Below, in pieces: positions 43,450 to 54,781 of a DNA stretch of 64,000 nucleotides. Source of the stretch: Malania oleifera (lineage: Eukaryota; Streptophyta; Magnoliopsida; Santalales; Ximeniaceae); contig NC_080420.1 in the NCBI RefSeq assembly GCF_029873635.1, positions 31,735,032-31,799,031 of the forward strand. Reading direction: 5' to 3'. The position numbers were made by a program, and so were the translations under genes. Under the pieces are notes generated by a model, which saw nothing but the letters and a program-made list of their open reading frames with translations, made no database searches and was not told the DNA's origin. Every line of letters begins with the position of its first letter. Position 1 is the first letter of the stretch.

Positions 43450-44960
43450 TCACTGTCGTGGTAGCGATCCAACCGTCCACAGAAAATACATATTGGATGA
43501 CTGAGTAAGAGTAAGCTCCAAAGCTGGAGTAAGAGGTGGTGGTGCAACGATCTGCTCCACAGGTTCCTTCGCCTGAGGATTATTGGCGTTTTGTTGTTGT
43601 GTCTCCTCCACCTGAGGATTCTCAGTAGTTTGTTGTTGTGTCCTGACACCTTCTAGGATATCATCCAAGTCTACATAGGTTGTTTCATTTTGAACTAGTT
43701 GTGTGGGTTCTATTGTGTGTCTGTCCTTGTATATCTCTGTTTCATTTAAGATCACATTTTTGCTTCTTATTGCCTTCTTGTTTTCATCATCCTAAATGCG
43801 ATCCCCATACTCATCTTCACCGTAACCGACAAAGTTGCATTTTTAGGACTTTGGATCACACTTGTTTCTAACATGGTCACTAATATGCACATATGCAACA
43901 CAACCAAAAACTTTCAAATGTGGAAGTATCACCCCTTTTCTGCTCCATACTTCTTCTGGTAGTCTGTGGTCCAATGATACTAATGGACTTCTATGAATCA
44001 AGCATGTTGCTATGTTGACTACATCTGCCCAGAATTGCTTTGGTAGGTCTGACTACGTACGCTTGCTTTTGGTTTTTTCAATCATTGACTGGTTCATCCT
44101 CTCGGCTACACCATTGTGCTAGGGCATACCTGGCACAAATTTTTCCATTCCGATACCATGCTCATAGTAGAATTTCTTGAATCCGGTGTCTTCATAATAA
44201 CCACCGTTGTCGGTTCTCGGCTTCTTGATTTTTAAACTGGTTTCATTTTCAACCATTTCTTTCCATATCTTGAAAGCGTCAAAGACATATGATTTATATT
44301 TTAGAAAGTAAACCCATACCTTCCGATAATGATCGTCGATAAATGTTACAAAGTAATTCCTTTTGCCTATGGATGAGATGGTTGTTGGTCCCTATACGTC
44401 TGAATGCACTAGTTCAAGTCTCTTCTTCTTTAGGGTACGGGTGTATGTCTGGAAATCGACCCTCTTTCGTTTTCCGAGTATGCAATCCTCACACATGTTA
44501 ATCTCTACTGATTGTAGATCACTCAATTTTTCCTTTGAGTGCATCACTCAAAGTCCCTTCTCGCTTATGTGACTGAGTCGTTGGTGCCAAATGTTACTAT
44601 CATCATTTCCTATAGCAACTAAAATAGACATGCAGATATTGGAGGTCACATAAAGTGTTCCACTTTTCTTACCACATGCAATCGTCAATACACCCTTTAA
44701 TATCTTTCATTCATTGCCAATGAATGTTGTGGTGTATTCTTCATCTGCCAATTGTCCAACTAAAATCAAGTTCCTTTTCATGTCTGGAATATATCTGACA
44801 TCCTTCAGCTTCCATACAGACTCATTCATCTTGATCTCACAATTCCTTTGCCGACTATGTCACAAGGTTGATAATTGCCAAGGTATACCTTACCGTAGTC
44901 ACTTAGTGTATACTCATCTAGGCAATCTCTACTACAAGTGACATGAAATAAGGCTTCATA
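43450..44960 (-). pseudogene. Tork-like protease and integrase, heavily decayed
   Basis: Protease near 44970: the catalytic region reads DYEALFHV where DSGASFHV is expected, so the triad is lost. Integrase blocks survive in mixed frames (GKRKRV-type zinc region near 44470, KPKASVRS near 44060, the Arg-Leu-His-Glu type C-terminus near 43870). A Gln/Glu-rich linker frame runs 43755-43450 (DLDDILEGVRTQQQ). More stops per kilobase than any other element here. Confidence 0.7.
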
Positions 44961-45009
44961 GTCTAAGACTTAAGACTCCTTCTTGCTTTCCGAAGAGCAT
45001 ATAAGCATA

Positions 45010-45772
45010 TCACCTTTTTTTCTGAAGTGACATTTGCTTATGTATTTGCCTCATATTTTTTCCTTGGACCATTGTACTGATTTCTGTAATGCCCGATCTT
45101 CCCACAGTTCTAGCACTCAATATTCTTTGTGCCTTGAGAACATTTGGGATTTCTGGATCTAGACCTCCTGGTCCTAGATCTGCTGCTATTTTTTGATCGT
45201 CCATGTCCGCTTCCTTTCCATGAATATTTCCCTAAGCTTTCCAAGTTCAAGGCTGAACTTGAAGTTGAAGTATTGTTCGACTGCGTTCTGATCTCTTCCG
45301 TTAAAATCATGTTGATGGCCTTGTCATACTTCAGCTTTGATTTTCCTACGGAGCTACTGATTGCAGTAATGATACCTTTCCAACTCTCAGGCAGCTGACT
45401 GAGAATCAGCGAGGCATGGATTTCACTGTTAAACATGGTTTCAACTAAGGCAAGTTGATCTCACAACTCATTGAAATTATTTATATGTTTACTAAAACTT
45501 TCACGAGCGAGCATATACATGGTAAACAACTTTTTCATTAAGTGTACCTTATTGGCGGCTGATGGCTGCTCATACATGTTGGAAAACGCATCCATAAGTG
45601 ATTTGGTGGTTGTCATATACTTGATGTTGAAGGTAACAAACTTTGTCAGCGTCATCCTGATAGCTCCGAAAGCCTTCCATTCGCACTCGTCCTCCTTCAT
45701 GGATTCTAGATTTCCCTTCAGTGGTAAATGCAAGTCCTTACCAAATAAGTAGTCCTCGATTTGCATCAGACA
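45010..45772 (-). pseudogene. Tork-like gag
   Basis: Frame from 45766: MQIEDYLFGKDLHLPLKGN, WKAFGAIRMTLTKFV, NMYEQPSAANKVHLMKKLF, typical of TNT1/Tork gags. The next part (45436-45110) has ASLILSQLPESWKGIITAIS, KLKYDKAINMILTEEIR and a Ser/Arg-rich stretch. The zinc knuckle at about 45119-45078 has TAG for its Trp and its last Cys is Tyr (CxNCGKIGHYRNQY). The very N-terminus is missing. Confidence 0.9.
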
Positions 45773-46187
45773 TCTCGATTTTTGAGCTCTTTTAGTTTGA
45801 CATCTCGATTCACCTATCTTATAGATGGAATCAACTCAAATGAACAGCACAGTTGGATCTAGAATGGCCAAAAACCTTGGAACTGGTTCAATTCATTCAA
45901 AAAAAGGACCTGAAATGGCTTCGAAAAGCTTGGTCAAACTTTCTGGTCAAAAGTTCGTTAAACTTAAGGGAATATCCACTTTTTAATGGAATGTTTCGTT
46001 AATGTTACTGATGCTGTTACTGATGTCGTTTGCTGATGTGGTTGTTGGCACAATAAAGTGGGGCCCATATGATGATGTGGCAAAATGGGTCTTAGCTACT
46101 GACGTGGTAGTGTGGGTCCCAATTGATGATGTGGCCGCTAACTAGGATGACACATGGTGCTGATGTGGACTTGTAGCTTTTGACAGG
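45773..46187 (-). other. Leader of the Tork-like element
   Basis: Non-coding. It holds several TGATGTGG repeats on the plus strand (46020-46175). It ends at ACAGG, the left TSD copy of the solo LTR. Confidence 0.5.
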
Positions 46188-46518
46188 TGTTGACCTTATA
46201 GGTCATACCCTATTTTGATTATGACAAATACTCATGTATTTAATGTCTGTCAAGTTTGTGTACAGGATCATATTGGCGAGATCATATGATGGCATGTGGT
46301 GACTTAAAGAAGATAAAGACCTAGAATATTTAGTTGTTGTAATTTATATTAGGTTCAATTTGGGTCTGTAATATTTAATTTAGAATGGTCTGTAATAATT
46401 GATGCACATCATGCAAGTAGGAACTGATAAGCTCAAAATGACCTTAGATAGACCCTAGGTCCCTACATGTAACAATACTCAAAATCTAGACTTAAAATAA
46501 AAATTAAAAGGGTTTCGA

Positions 46519-46870
46519 TCAGTCGAACCCAGCTATGAAGATTTAGCTCAGTCGACTGAACCGCTTAAGGGTCAACAGGTTGACCATAGTTCAGCCGACT
46601 GAATGATTTCTGAACATGTCTTCCTCAGTCGACCGAACTCGCTCATGTCTGACACCCAACTGTACAGTTGACTGAACTTCCAAGATCATTTATGATATAG
46701 TTGACCAAACTTGATGAACAACAAACTAAACTCAAATACAGCCGACCGAACCTCGAAGGGTTCCAAAATCGTCCTGATTCAACCAACTGTGTTATGTAGT
46801 TCAAAAGCGGCTCAGTTGACTGAACTTATAAATATAGTCGACCGAACTTAAAATATAGTTGACCGAAACC
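46519..46870. repeat. AGTCGACTGAAC palindrome array in U3
   Basis: About ten decayed copies of (C)AGTCGACTGAAC on either strand, e.g. TCAGTCGACTGA (46548-46559), CAGTCGACCGAAC, CAGTTGACTGAAC, TAGTTGACCGAA. Differences are mostly C-to-T or G-to-A. Confidence 0.85.
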
Positions 46871-46993
46871 CTTGGGTTGGCCTAATTTTTACCGAGGTTA
46901 ATTGGGGTTAAACAGGGTTAATTTTATTAAACTCACTTAAACAATTTTAATAATTCCCTTGGTGTCCCCAATGGTTATAATTTTGGCCAATTC

Positions 46994-47002
46994 TATAAAT
47001 AT
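46994..47002 (+). promoter_or_regulatory. TATA box of the Sirevirus-like solo LTR
   Basis: AATTCTATAAATATGAG, some 120 bases after the palindrome array. Confidence 0.6.
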
Positions 47003-48075
47003 GAGTTCATTTGCTCAGATTAAGGGTGATTAACATTTTGATTAAAAAAAATATTCTCTGTACTTTTTAGAGAATTTTTTCCAAACAAAAAGCTCATACA
47101 CTCTCATACTACTATTTTTTTACTAAATCAATCCTTGTGAGAGTACTTTGAGTGATTATACGTTATTCATATTTGCTAGAAACTCTCATTGTGTTCATTG
47201 TATGTTTGATTTTAGGATTAAGAGTTAAGCATAGGTTTTCCCCTGATTTAATTTAATAAATCTTGTGTGTGAGAAAACTTAAAACTTGTGGGTCTTGGCA
47301 TTCAAATTCCAAGACACCTTAGCTTGTGTTTTTGGTTGAGCAAAAATCGTTTTCACAAGCTTACATTTCAAATATCTCTTGTGCTTGAATATTGAGAAAA
47401 TATTTTTGAGATATTTTTTATTACTCTTGGTGAAAATCTTTGAAACCCTAAATTGTTATTGAGACTTACATCTATACATTGTTTCAAAGATTAGCTTGTT
47501 AATACACTCTTGTGCTTGATTGAATATAAACATTATATTGAGTGTTGATTGCACACATATAACACTGAGCTTATAGTTCTTATATTATTAATGTGCATTG
47601 ATTGATACTGGTACAAATCTGCTTGTTTGAGAAACATATATTTTGTACACATCTTGTATTGTGATTTAGTTGTATTCCGGGCATGGCCTGAGGGAGCATT
47701 AATACAGTCTGGAAGGATTGGTTGTAAAGGTTGAGGTTAGCCCTGTGTTAATTTGACCTGGTTGTATTTCGGTGCCGCTCCACCCGTGAAGTGAACCTTA
47801 GTGGAATCCTTGTGCTTGTGAGCCAAGGTAGGGGCATAGGCACATTTTCTGAACCTCGATAACATATCTAGTGTTATCTCTCTTTACTTGCTTTTTTGTG
47901 CATGCATAATTAGTTTACTTGTGTAATTTAATTTCAGCTAAATATATTGTTTTATTTTATATCTGCACTAGATTGACCCTAGGGTTGTGTAATACTGCTA
48001 CTGGTTAATTGACTTAGGAGAGAAATTTTTAAAATACCAATTCACCCCCCTCTTGGGATTACAGTAAAGCTAACA

Positions 48076-48663
48076 ACAGTGCACCTGATGTGGCTACTAA
48101 TGCAAGGGGGGCATCATGCTGACCTATGAATATCAAGCCTACCCATGGACTCTTCTGATACTAACAAGTGGTATCAGAGCCGACAATTCATAATTTTAGG
48201 TGAGCAACATCATTAAAAAAAGTCAAGGCGTGTTAATTCTCCTGATGTTCTAATAATTGGAGGACCAAGTGTGTGATTGAGGCTAATAAGTATCATCTAG
48301 GCTTGAAAGATGGATCTAAATAGGGTTGAGATGTGAGAGATAAGATTGATTCAGAGGCACGTGGAATACAATCTAAGACACGTAAGGTGCGGTGGTAAAG
48401 CCCCCTTGAGCAACTGTTAGAGAATTTACTCACTCCCATAAGAGAGACGAATTCTATTCAAGGGGCAGCAATTGGAACTCACAAGTGGGGGAAAGATTGT
48501 AGAGAATTTCACTTGTAAGTTTGTCGCACATTGAAAAAATTGGGGGGATGATGGATGCTTATATATATGGTTAGACCCAAGACCAATAAGCTTAAGTTTT
48601 TGGGTCATGTTGGTGCTCCCCTATGTATATCAAACCTACCCATAGACTCTTCCGGTATTAACA
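48076..48663 (+). mobile_element. TRIM-like element with truncated 5' LTR
   Basis: 48108-48166 and 48605-48663 are direct repeats (TATCAAGCCTACCCATGG against TATCAAACCTACCCATAG, ending CTAACA and TTAACA). The first is followed by AG and a perfect primer site TGGTATCAGAGC (48169-48180). The second belongs to a possible 249-bp LTR, TGTTAGAGAA (48415) to TATTAACA (48663), with TATATATA at 48572. The interior is ~235 bases with no coding capacity. Boundaries of the 5' copy are uncertain. Confidence 0.55.
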
Positions 48664-51434
48664 CTATATGCTCCTACATGTTCAAGGCTAGTGGGGCAAA
48701 GCTAGTGGTATTTATTATAAGCTATTGAATTTAATTTTAACTCAAAATTTTAAGGTATTTTTATAGCAAATGATAAACATGTAGTTTATATATATGATTT
48801 ACGCAAGAGACCATGTGAGAAAATGTACAAAGATCTATTATAAGGAAAGTCAATGCAATATAATGTTAAGACAATTGTGATAAAACTATATAAATGTTGA
48901 AGTGAAATAGCTCATATTATGAAAATATTCAATTTTATTTCACATTGAATCTTGCAATTATAAATGTTATTTTAGTTTTTTATTATTGAAAAAAAAACAA
49001 ACAAACAAATTAAAAGTAGAAGCAACCACTTTCATATATATATGACCAAAAATTGCGCAACAAAGTCTTAAAAAAGAGACAAAAATGAGAAGTTATAGTA
49101 GCAAAAATTAATATAAGTGTTGGAAATTTGTGTGCAGTATAACTGCAAAAAAATATTAAATACGTGAAGTAAATAAGCAACAAAATCAATAGAGCTTGTA
49201 ATGATTGAATTAAAGGGGCTTGCTGCGGAATAGCCCTAAGATCTGGCTGTAGTGCATATAGATAAAAAAAAACGATCTTACATACCCGGATTAAACAAAA
49301 ATTTTTCACAATAAAAATTCAATCTTACGAATCCTAATAACGTGATTAGGATCATACCTGCGAGACCTCTCTGGTTTGATCTTGAATCTGCAACCACGAA
49401 GAAGAACTCCTAAATCTACAAGCATGAAGAGGAACTCTCGGATATGCGAGATCGAAGAAGAACTCTTGATGACAACCAGGGGTCTTCTACTGTATTTCTC
49501 AAACACGCCTTGCTCCTTAAAGAGTGGGCTCGTCAGTGGCGGTTAGGGTTTGCTTCTCACAAAGACGTTTGCCTCTGTGTGTGCGTTTTCGTCTAACCCT
49601 CGCCACTGAATAAAGCGCGTGTATATAGGCTACAACAGGGACCTCTGGGCAAATATGACTAGAGCTTCCAACGTAATTAAGAATTCCTAATCCGATCCGG
49701 ATTAATCCTTAGTTATGTTAATTACAATTCATATCACTAAAGAATTATAATTGCACTCCCTGTCATATTCAAAATTAAATTTGGAGCTCCTATTATTAAA
49801 TGTTTATTTATCTCCTCACATAAAGATTACAGATACCCTTCAATTAAATTAAATTACTGATAATTTAATTAATTGACATATTAATTCCCTGAGACCTTCC
49901 ACTTACCATATTTAATGTATCAGATTCAAAATCCACCTGCAGGGTTTGACACAATCAAAACTTATAAGCTTCCTCAAAGGGGTATCATCAATCCCGATAC
50001 CGAGATTTGGATTCCATTAATAATTAAAGGGAGTAAAGTAAAAGACTTTTTGAATTGAACCTGGGATAATTTTCAATTAATTAGGTACTGTTCATAGAAC
50101 AGGCATGTACTGTTCCCATCGCGTAATCGAACTCCCAATTCCTAATTTGGTAATGCAGATCCATTCTACTCTTAATTGGATAGTAATCAAATGTTCTAAC
50201 CACACTTCAAAAAGGTTAGTGGTGATTCCATCATATCATATTTTTCACAAAAAATATTTTAAAACCACATTGTCCAGCTTGCCTCGGGAATGCCGCGACA
50301 TCTAGTTAACACCATTGTAACCTTTTAATACAGAGAAAAAATCCCTATACATAATACCATAATCCATAATATCTCTTAAATATCTCAGCAATATTTTCAA
50401 TGCATTCCCTCCATAATAATATGCACCATAACATCATGTATGCCATGTTTTCTTTTAATTTTCTTCTTCTGCCTACACTTATTTCAAGATTTTGGTAGTT
50501 TTCCAATGTGACACCCAGTCACAAAAATTACATCTTATGTTTTATGAACGTTTGTTGCTTTAATTATGCATTTATTTAGTTCTCACATTTTAAGGTTAAT
50601 CTAAAATAATTGTCAATTTGCAATAGCAAAAGCTAATTATGTTTATCAAGTTTTCTAATTGGGAATCAAATATTTATTTCTTGATGTTTCTAACTAGCCA
50701 TGCAACTTTTTTATAAGTAAATGTTATAAATAATCATAAAATTGAAGTATGCTCCATAAATAATGTTGAAATAATAAATTTTATCATATATTATTCTTAA
50801 GTGGGAGAGCACTTAAATGATATATATTTGTTAACTAAGACCAAAATTTTAATGTGGATACCCTTGTTTATTTCAATCATACAATGATATGATTTTTATT
50901 AAATTTTATTTGAAAAAATAAAATTATAATTTTTTTTTCATGTGTTTTAAATTTTTTTCATATGTTTGCATACTTGTAACCCGAATAATGATGTGCACAA
51001 ATGAATGTAGAATTTAAAAATATCATAAATAGAATGTGGCACCATGTGTAACGCACGTGCACCACATTGGTATAAATAAAACCAAAAGAGAGAAGTGAAA
51101 AGTATTTTGGTTGATTTTAATGTGAGTGCAAATTTGCCTTCGAAGATTTTTTTTTTTTTTTTTTAGGATACACTCGATAAACTATAAAAATCTCATATTT
51201 TGCCTTTGCAATGCAGCTAGAGAATGTTTTGAGGGGTAAATTTATAAATTTCATCAGGGAAGCAAGGATATTTGGCCATTCATAACTTGGATTTGGATTT
51301 GTGAGAGTTTAGATATACATATGACAAAATTATAGCAATCATATTTCAAATCAACACAAATCCAAGTTCAAGGTATGAATTTCTATACTATCAAATATAT
51401 AGTAAGAAATTTGCAAGAGAAGGAGGATGGCGAG
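48664..51434. other. A+T-rich intergenic sequence, unclassified
   Basis: No domain recognised on either strand. 49330-50330 is less A+T-rich, has a TATA-like GTGTATATAGGC at 49618-49629, and ends near a TGTTAACTAG (minus strand, about 50313). It could be a solo LTR of an unidentified family, but I found no second copy or TSD. A T-run lies at 51149-51164. Confidence 0.4.
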
Positions 51435-53973
51435 TGTGACGCCCCGATTTTCATACAAAATTTTTTTTTTTCAATAATAAATAATCACGTCATAAATCCA
51501 CTAATCGGCCACGTCAACAATCCTACTTTCATTCATACGACCCGACCTGCATCGGGAACTGGGTAAAAAGTATTTTATTATACAACCTAACAGCAAAAGA
51601 CATTATATACACATCAGTCAGAATACAATACCTAGAGTATCAATACACACATATACACAATACTATCTCATACCCAAAAACAATACAACCCTAGTCCAAA
51701 CTCACCCTGTATGTTAGGGCTCCGCCCCCCTACTATCACGGAGCTCTATTACCTGGTTTATCCCTGTTCCCTGAAAAATTTAGAAAATTTGGGTGAGACA
51801 CATCTCAGTAAAAAGGAATAAATTATTTATAGTGTGTGGCCATATGAGTACAGTTATAATACACTTTACTTTTCAAATCACCATTTCATCTGAGAAAAAA
51901 CACTGATATACACAGTCTCATAATCGTATAGATATACAACACAAGTTTTTATAAGCTTTAAAATTATTTATCAAATTCAATGATTTCCAACACATATTTA
52001 CCTGCGAAGTTCCTGAGAATAGGGAAGGTTACCCGCCCATACAGGTAGCTTCCCTCTGCCCTAACACGTTATGCAACCACGTATGGCCACATCTGATACC
52101 TATCAGGGCACTCACCTTACTTAGTAAGCCCTCAGGCGGAGAGTTTCATTTCGCCTCAATTATTTATATTATTAACTCACGCAAATCCATTTCTCAATTT
52201 TATCATTCTTTATTTCTCAATTTCTATTCTTTCTTTCATTTCTCATTTTAGCCAATTTTATCATTCTTTCACTTTTCATTTTCACTTTACTTTCCGGCTC
52301 ATGAGTATCATCGGTATCAAATACCAACATCGCGTCTGTAACTCATGGCCACCCTGAGGATCTTTCTATACACGCCATGCTTCCCCCATGGTCAAGGTTG
52401 TGCGGCTCGAAGGCTGGATCTAATTGCGGTTGGCCGACCCGGTCAGATCTAATATCATATCACATATCGCGTCTGTAGTACGACTGGTCGGCCTAATACC
52501 CTGATCTAGACTCAGGGGGCCCAATAACCCTACACAATGGCACAGTTGACTGTCACACCACACGCTCCAAGAGTCCATATGGTTGCACTAACACCACTCG
52601 CAATGGTACCGTGCTCAATATCATAATCATCCAACAGTGTTTACCACCACATACCCGCAATCATTATGCGGTATTGGCATTTCATCAATTATATTCCAGT
52701 ATATCACAATTAAGTTCAATATAAATATTCTCATCATTTTCTGTGCACATTTCATCATCTCGTAATATCATATATCATATTTCATGTATTTTTCACATTT
52801 TCTCAAAATACTCATATCCACAATTTGTACAAACTCATTTCTCATGCAAAAAATTTTCACTCACAAATAAATACCATTTTTCATTATTTTCCAATATCAG
52901 TAATTCACAAAATCTCATTTTCCAGGCAAAACATTTCTACTCACATAATAATACCATAGTACATTATTTTTCACTAATCACATCAGTAATTCTCATTTCA
53001 ATATTTTCTTAGATATTACTCATTGTTATATTTTACACTCCAAAATACCACAATTTAAAATCACTCAAATGCCACACAGTTTATCTGATATTTATATCAT
53101 AATAATTTTTAGACAAAATATCATATGCTCATTTTCACATATTAATTCAAATAATAATTTTAAAAACACTATTATAATTTATTCCCCTTACCTGACTTAC
53201 TAAGAGTCTCGCTAAAACCCAAAATCTCACACCCTTGGCGCCCGAAATTTAACTCCTGCAATTTGCATTTTCCCTAGATTAATTAACTAATTTCCCCCAA
53301 AACAATACTCAACTAACCTTCCCTAAGCTCCATATACCCCAAATTAATATTTAAACTATTATTTAAAACCCCCACTTAATTTTCTAAATTTTGCCTGCGG
53401 GTCCCAAAATTACACCCGCGGCGCTCACCCGGTCCCTAAATTCTAGAAATCCAATTTTAGCTCTAGATGCTCAATATTTTAGCATTTTTAAATTAATACT
53501 AATTAATTAAAAATAAGCTCCTTAATAATCACAGCACCCCAAATTTGGGGTTTTGGCCCGACACCCCCACGAGAATTCTGTCTTGCTAAACTTGTAGAGA
53601 ATCATCCCTAGATTCTCGTGGTGGCGTCCGTTCGTCAATTGGATTTATATTTTGTAAGAAATTAAAGAAAAATAGGAAAATGGCTTACCATAGGGAATAC
53701 GCTTACGTCGCTCCTACCACCGATCCGTTCCGGTAGAAATGACGGCAGCGGCAAATGGAGTCCAGTGGTATCTTCGGATTTTCAATCGGACAAAAATCCA
53801 TCACGAAATCGAGGAGAGAGGGAGAGAGAACGTGAGGCGAGAGAGAGGAGCTACAAGTTAAAAGAAAAGAAAATAAAATAAAATAATGAAAGAAGAAGGA
53901 GAAGAAGATGGGGGGCGGCTTCTAGATTTCCAAAATCATCCTAAAGCTTCAGCAAGTTTCAGGAATGATTGTT

Positions 53974-54010
<37 letters not shown>

Positions 54011-54169
54011 TTTAATTAATATTAATAATAATATATTTTATTAATAAAATAAAAATTAATTTTAATTATTATTATTATTATTTTATATTTATTTAATTAA
54101 TTAATTATTTATTTTATTTTTTTGGAATCATTCTACTAATCTTTTATATCTTTATTTTGGATTTTTACA
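51435..54169 (-). repeat. Tekay-like solo LTR (2735 bp)
   Basis: Minus strand begins TGTAAAAATCC at 54169 and ends ATCGGGGCGTCACA at 51435. A perfect TSD GCGAG lies at 51430-51434 and 54170-54174. It shares the block 'TTGTAGAGAATC...TCTCGTGGT' (53591-53625) with the LTR at 17516-17550. No gag or pol. It contains local duplications (52840-52990) and a (TAA)n microsatellite at 53975-54010. Confidence 0.85.
53975..54010. repeat. (TAA)n microsatellite
   Basis: About 12 TAA/ATA units followed by a degenerate A/T region to 54120 with ATTATTATT and TAATTAAT blocks. Confidence 0.9.
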
Positions 54170-54781
54170 GCGAGGCCATTGCTATACCTCAAATAGAAAG
54201 GGAGTGCGAAATGCATTGCCTAAATTTATAATGGAGTGATATAAGTGGAAAAGCAAGAAGGACAAATCCTAAGATAAGGGCTATGACATTTAAGGCACAA
54301 AGCATGAAACTTATAAAGAATGATGGCTCCAAGAAGATTTAACTCAAATGTTAGTTCCTTGAAACAATGAAATTAGATGTTGAATTGTGAAGTTAATAGA
54401 TTGCATGTATGTAGGTTATTTTGGGATGATGATGAAAACACTTTATTTTTATGTCTTTATTAAAATAAAATAAAAATGCTTTCAAAATATATATGTCTAT
54501 TTTCTTTAACAAAAAAAAAATTTCAAATTCTGGATACGTATTCAAGATAATAAATAAACATATTTTCGAAAAAAACAATTACTTTTTTATTTAGGAATTT
54601 TGAACCTTACTCAAAACTCATGTTTTCTTTCCAATTTAATGGCATAATACGGGAAGCTGCAAATTTTGTTAAGTCTTACTTACAATTTTTGGCCTCTCTT
54701 TGCATTTGATGTGTAGGTGCTTGTATGTGTGGTTGTATTAGAAGTTGGAGGCAAATCCATCAACAAGCATTGAAAACTTAT

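Larger units (their letters stand above)
43440..46187 (-). mobile_element. Tork-like Ty1/copia remnant
   Basis: Minus-strand gag (45766-45010), protease, integrase and integrase-RT linker (to 43450), then nothing: RT and RNase H are absent at the junction with LTR-like sequence at 43440. The leader runs to 46187, where a solo LTR is inserted, and seems to continue past 48076. Frames are heavily broken. Confidence 0.8.
46188..48075 (+). repeat. Sirevirus-like solo LTR (1888 bp)
   Basis: Begins TGTTGACCTTATAGG and ends AAAGCTAACA, preceded by ACAGG (46183-46187) and followed by ACAGT (48076-48080), a one-mismatch TSD. It has the Sirevirus-style end 'CACCCCCCTCTTGGGATTACAG', an array of TCAGTCGACTGA palindromes (46519-46870) and TATAAATAT at 46994-47002. 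No primer site or gag follows directly, so it is a solo LTR left by LTR-LTR recombination. Confidence 0.8.

Noticed and set aside
49010..49506. Minus-strand frames of 99 and 66 codons near 49.0-49.5 kb
   Set aside because: No recognised domain; the adjacent frames do not join through a credible splice pattern.
52840..52990. CRISPR-like short repeats (CTCAC...ATACCAT units)
   Set aside because: Only two or three imperfect copies in an LTR of a plant nuclear genome; spacing and sequence are not those of a CRISPR array.
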